Assembly (NCBI RefSeq): GCF_002847345.1 | Contig: NZ_LXFV01000030.1 | Span: forward strand, 1 to 64,000 | DNA length: 64,000 bases | Direction: 5' to 3' | DNA from: Pectobacterium peruviense | GTDB taxonomy: Bacteria; Pseudomonadota; Gammaproteobacteria; Enterobacterales; Enterobacteriaceae | Shown here: piece after piece, positions 62,611-64,000 of the stretch | Layout: each line of letters opens with the position of its first letter | How positions within the stretch are numbered: position 1 is the first letter of the stretch | Program-made: the position numbers and the translations under genes | The notes under the pieces: model-generated | Databases searched by the model: none | What the model saw: only the letters and a program-made list of their open reading frames with translations | Told to the model about the DNA's origin: nothing

Positions 62611-63579
62611 ATGTCTGTGACCGATTGTTTTACCCAAACGAATAGTTTTACCCAGATTAATCATTTTACCGAAACTCATCGTTATGTCGGGCGTTTTGCT
62701 CCCTCTCCCTCTGGTGACCTGCATTTTGGCTCACTGATCGCCGCATTAGGTAGTTATCTTCAAGCTCGCTCCCAACAAGGGCGCTGGCTAGTACGCATTG
62801 AAGATATCGATCCTCCACGGGAAATTCCCGGAGCCGCTTCCCGCATACTGGCACAGTTAGAGCACTACGGTCTGCACTGGGACGGTGATGTGATTTATCA
62901 GTCACAGCGCCATGCGCGTTATCGCGAAATTCTTCAGCAGCTTCAACAGCAGGGAATGAGCTATTACTGTACGTGTACGCGTAGCCGCATTCAGCAGTTG
63001 GGTGGGCACTATGATGGCTATTGCCGAACGCGCAACCTGCCCGCCGACAACGCCGCGCTACGCTTGCGCCAGACGGCGCCAGTATTTCATTTTCACGATA
63101 AATTGCGTGGCGATCTGCATGCCGACCAGGCTCTCGCGCAGGAAGATTTTATTATCCACCGTCGCGACGGGCTGTTTGCTTATAATCTCGCCGTGGTCAT
63201 CGACGATAACGATCAAGGTATTACGGAGATCGTGCGCGGTGCCGATCTTATCGAACCGACGGTTCGGCAAATTTCGCTCTATCAACAGTTGGGTTATGCG
63301 ATCCCCACCTATGTTCATCTACCGCTGGCTCTGAACACAGAGGGAAATAAGCTTTCCAAACAGAATCACGCCCCCGCACTGCCGGACAGCGATCCACGTC
63401 CCGTGTTGCTTGCGGCGTTGCAGTTTTTAAATCAACCACTGCCGGAAAATGGGCAAGAGATGGCACTTTCCGCCCTTCTAGCATGGTCTGTCGCGCACTG
63501 GTCGCTTGATATCGTCCCGCTACAGGCGGTAATAAACGCATCCACGATCACATCGGCATTCTCAAAGGGACATTGGTGA
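62611..63579 (+). CDS. gluQ: Glutamyl-Q tRNA(Asp) synthetase
   Basis: 322 residues. A GluRS-like catalytic domain without the anticodon-binding half: [23 protein letters not shown] contains the HIGH-like motif, CTCTRSR with later YDGYCR binds zinc, and [10 protein letters not shown] is the KMSKS equivalent. It adds glutamate to queuosine at position 34 of tRNA-Asp. The N-terminus is about 20 residues longer than in E. coli because of three FTQxNx-like repeats (residues 7-24). No later in-frame ATG exists before the core. Confidence 0.95.
   Translation: MSVTDCFTQTNSFTQINHFTETHRYVGRFAPSPSGDLHFGSLIAALGSYLQARSQQGRWLVRIEDIDPPREIPGAASRILAQLEHYGLHWDGDVIYQSQRHARYREILQQLQQQGMSYYCTCTRSRIQQLGGHYDGYCRTRNLPADNAALRLRQTAPVFHFHDKLRGDLHADQALAQEDFIIHRRDGLFAYNLAVVIDDNDQGITEIVRGADLIEPTVRQISLYQQLGYAIPTYVHLPLALNTEGNKLSKQNHAPALPDSDPRPVLLAALQFLNQPLPENGQEMALSALLAWSVAHWSLDIVPLQAVINASTITSAFSKGHW
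62629..62682 (+). repeat. Three 18-bp tandem repeats in the gluQ N-terminus
   Basis: TTTACCCAAACGAATAGT, TTTACCCAGATTAATCAT and TTTACCGAAACTCATCGT follow each other in frame, encoding [12 protein letters not shown] and FTETHR. The third unit leads directly into the conserved [11 protein letters not shown]. Confidence 0.75.
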
Positions 63580-63718
63580 GCTATGATTAGCCGCTATTTT
63601 TCGTGACGCGCCATACTTGACCGTCATTTTTGCAGGCCGTCGTCGGGGTGACGTCAAAAACGTCTTCCGGAAGTTTTTTGCTGTGCCGTTGATTTTTCCA
63701 TCACTATCGAGGTGTATT

Positions 63719-64000
63719 ATCTTTTCCCGAGTTGCTAATTTTTGTCGTAAAGTACTGAATCGTGAGAATGAAATGGTCGTATCAGAGGAACCGCGTCAGC
63801 ATCTGACGGTAATCCCGCGTGACCAACATACTATTTCACGCAGTGACATCAGCGATAATGCGCTGAAAGTACTTTATCGCCTGAACAAAGCGGGCTACGA
63901 AGCTTATCTGGTTGGCGGCGGCGTACGCGATCTGCTGCTGGGCAAAAAGCCGAAGGATTTTGATATCACCACTAACGCTACGCCCGATCAGGTGCGCAAG
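63719..64000 (+). CDS. pcnB: Poly(A) polymerase I, N-terminal 94 residues (partial)
   Basis: The frame gives [16 protein letters not shown], then [54 protein letters not shown], the N-terminus of PcnB with the nucleotidyltransferase motif ([11 protein letters not shown]). It runs off the right edge. The start is unusual: GAGG (63709-63712) is six bases from ATC (63719) and three from ATT (63716); the first ATG is 18 codons later, inside conserved sequence. E. coli pcnB is known to begin with AUU. PcnB adds poly(A) tails that speed RNA decay. Confidence 0.88.
   Translation, partial: MFSRVANFCRKVLNRENEMVVSEEPRQHLTVIPRDQHTISRSDISDNALKVLYRLNKAGYEAYLVGGGVRDLLLGKKPKDFDITTNATPDQVRK

Overview
This window looks like an enterobacterial chromosome of the soft-rot group, most like Pectobacterium. 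Three things point there: gene order that follows the Escherichia coli dksA-to-cdaR and acpS-to-rpoE blocks closely but with local differences, ERIC intergenic repeats, and a LapA/BapA-type adhesin with its own type I exporter. The genus is an inference. Nothing suggests a plasmid, a prophage or a CRISPR array, and no transposase was seen.

Layout. (1) 1-10.0 kb is an accessory cell-surface and cyclic-di-GMP block. It holds the start of a giant Ig-repeat adhesin (minus strand, running off the left edge, TTG start, LapG-type TAAG site), a divergent TolC/ABC/HlyD exporter operon, a PAS-GAF-GGDEF diguanylate cyclase and a PdeH-like EAL phosphodiesterase. (2) 10.5-26.2 kb is core housekeeping: yfhL, the acpS-pdxJ-recO-era-rnc-lepB-lepA cluster, the sigma-E operon rpoE-rseABC with a visible sigma-E promoter, nadB, trmN, srmB, grcA with two FNR-type sites, and ung. 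(3) 26.3-29.9 kb holds tRNA genes (two Ala-GGC, three Val-TAC, one Lys-TTT) around a secreted esterase-like protein and gltX. (4) 29.9-34.7 kb is an accessory redox and electrophile-type cluster: an SDR oxidoreductase, an Old Yellow Enzyme-family gene broken by two frameshifts, an aldo/keto reductase, a TetR-type repressor and a DoxX membrane protein. Its promoters share a repeated operator-like motif. (5) 34.7-38.6 kb is a sulfate ABC transporter (sbp-cysTWA). (6) 39.1-64 kb follows the E. coli cdaR-degP-dgt-mtnN-btuF-erpA-hemL-fhu-mrcB-hrpB-thpR-sfsA-dksA-gluQ-pcnB order. Differences are a 92-residue secreted protein in place of yadS, no clcA, no fhuA next to fhuCDB, and a GST / MocR regulator / LysE exporter insertion between hemL and fhuB. 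The window ends inside pcnB.

How the parts fit. The adhesin, its exporter and the two cyclic-di-GMP enzymes suggest a biofilm or attachment module. Its LapD/LapG control proteins are not in this window. The sigma-E operon and degP carry matching sigma-E promoters, so the envelope-stress regulator and one of its main effectors are both visible. The most unusual points are the decayed Old Yellow Enzyme gene inside a still-regulated redox cluster, the shared operator motif of that cluster, a perfect 16-bp palindrome just upstream of the small secreted protein, and a pcnB gene whose conserved start codon is ATC or ATT.
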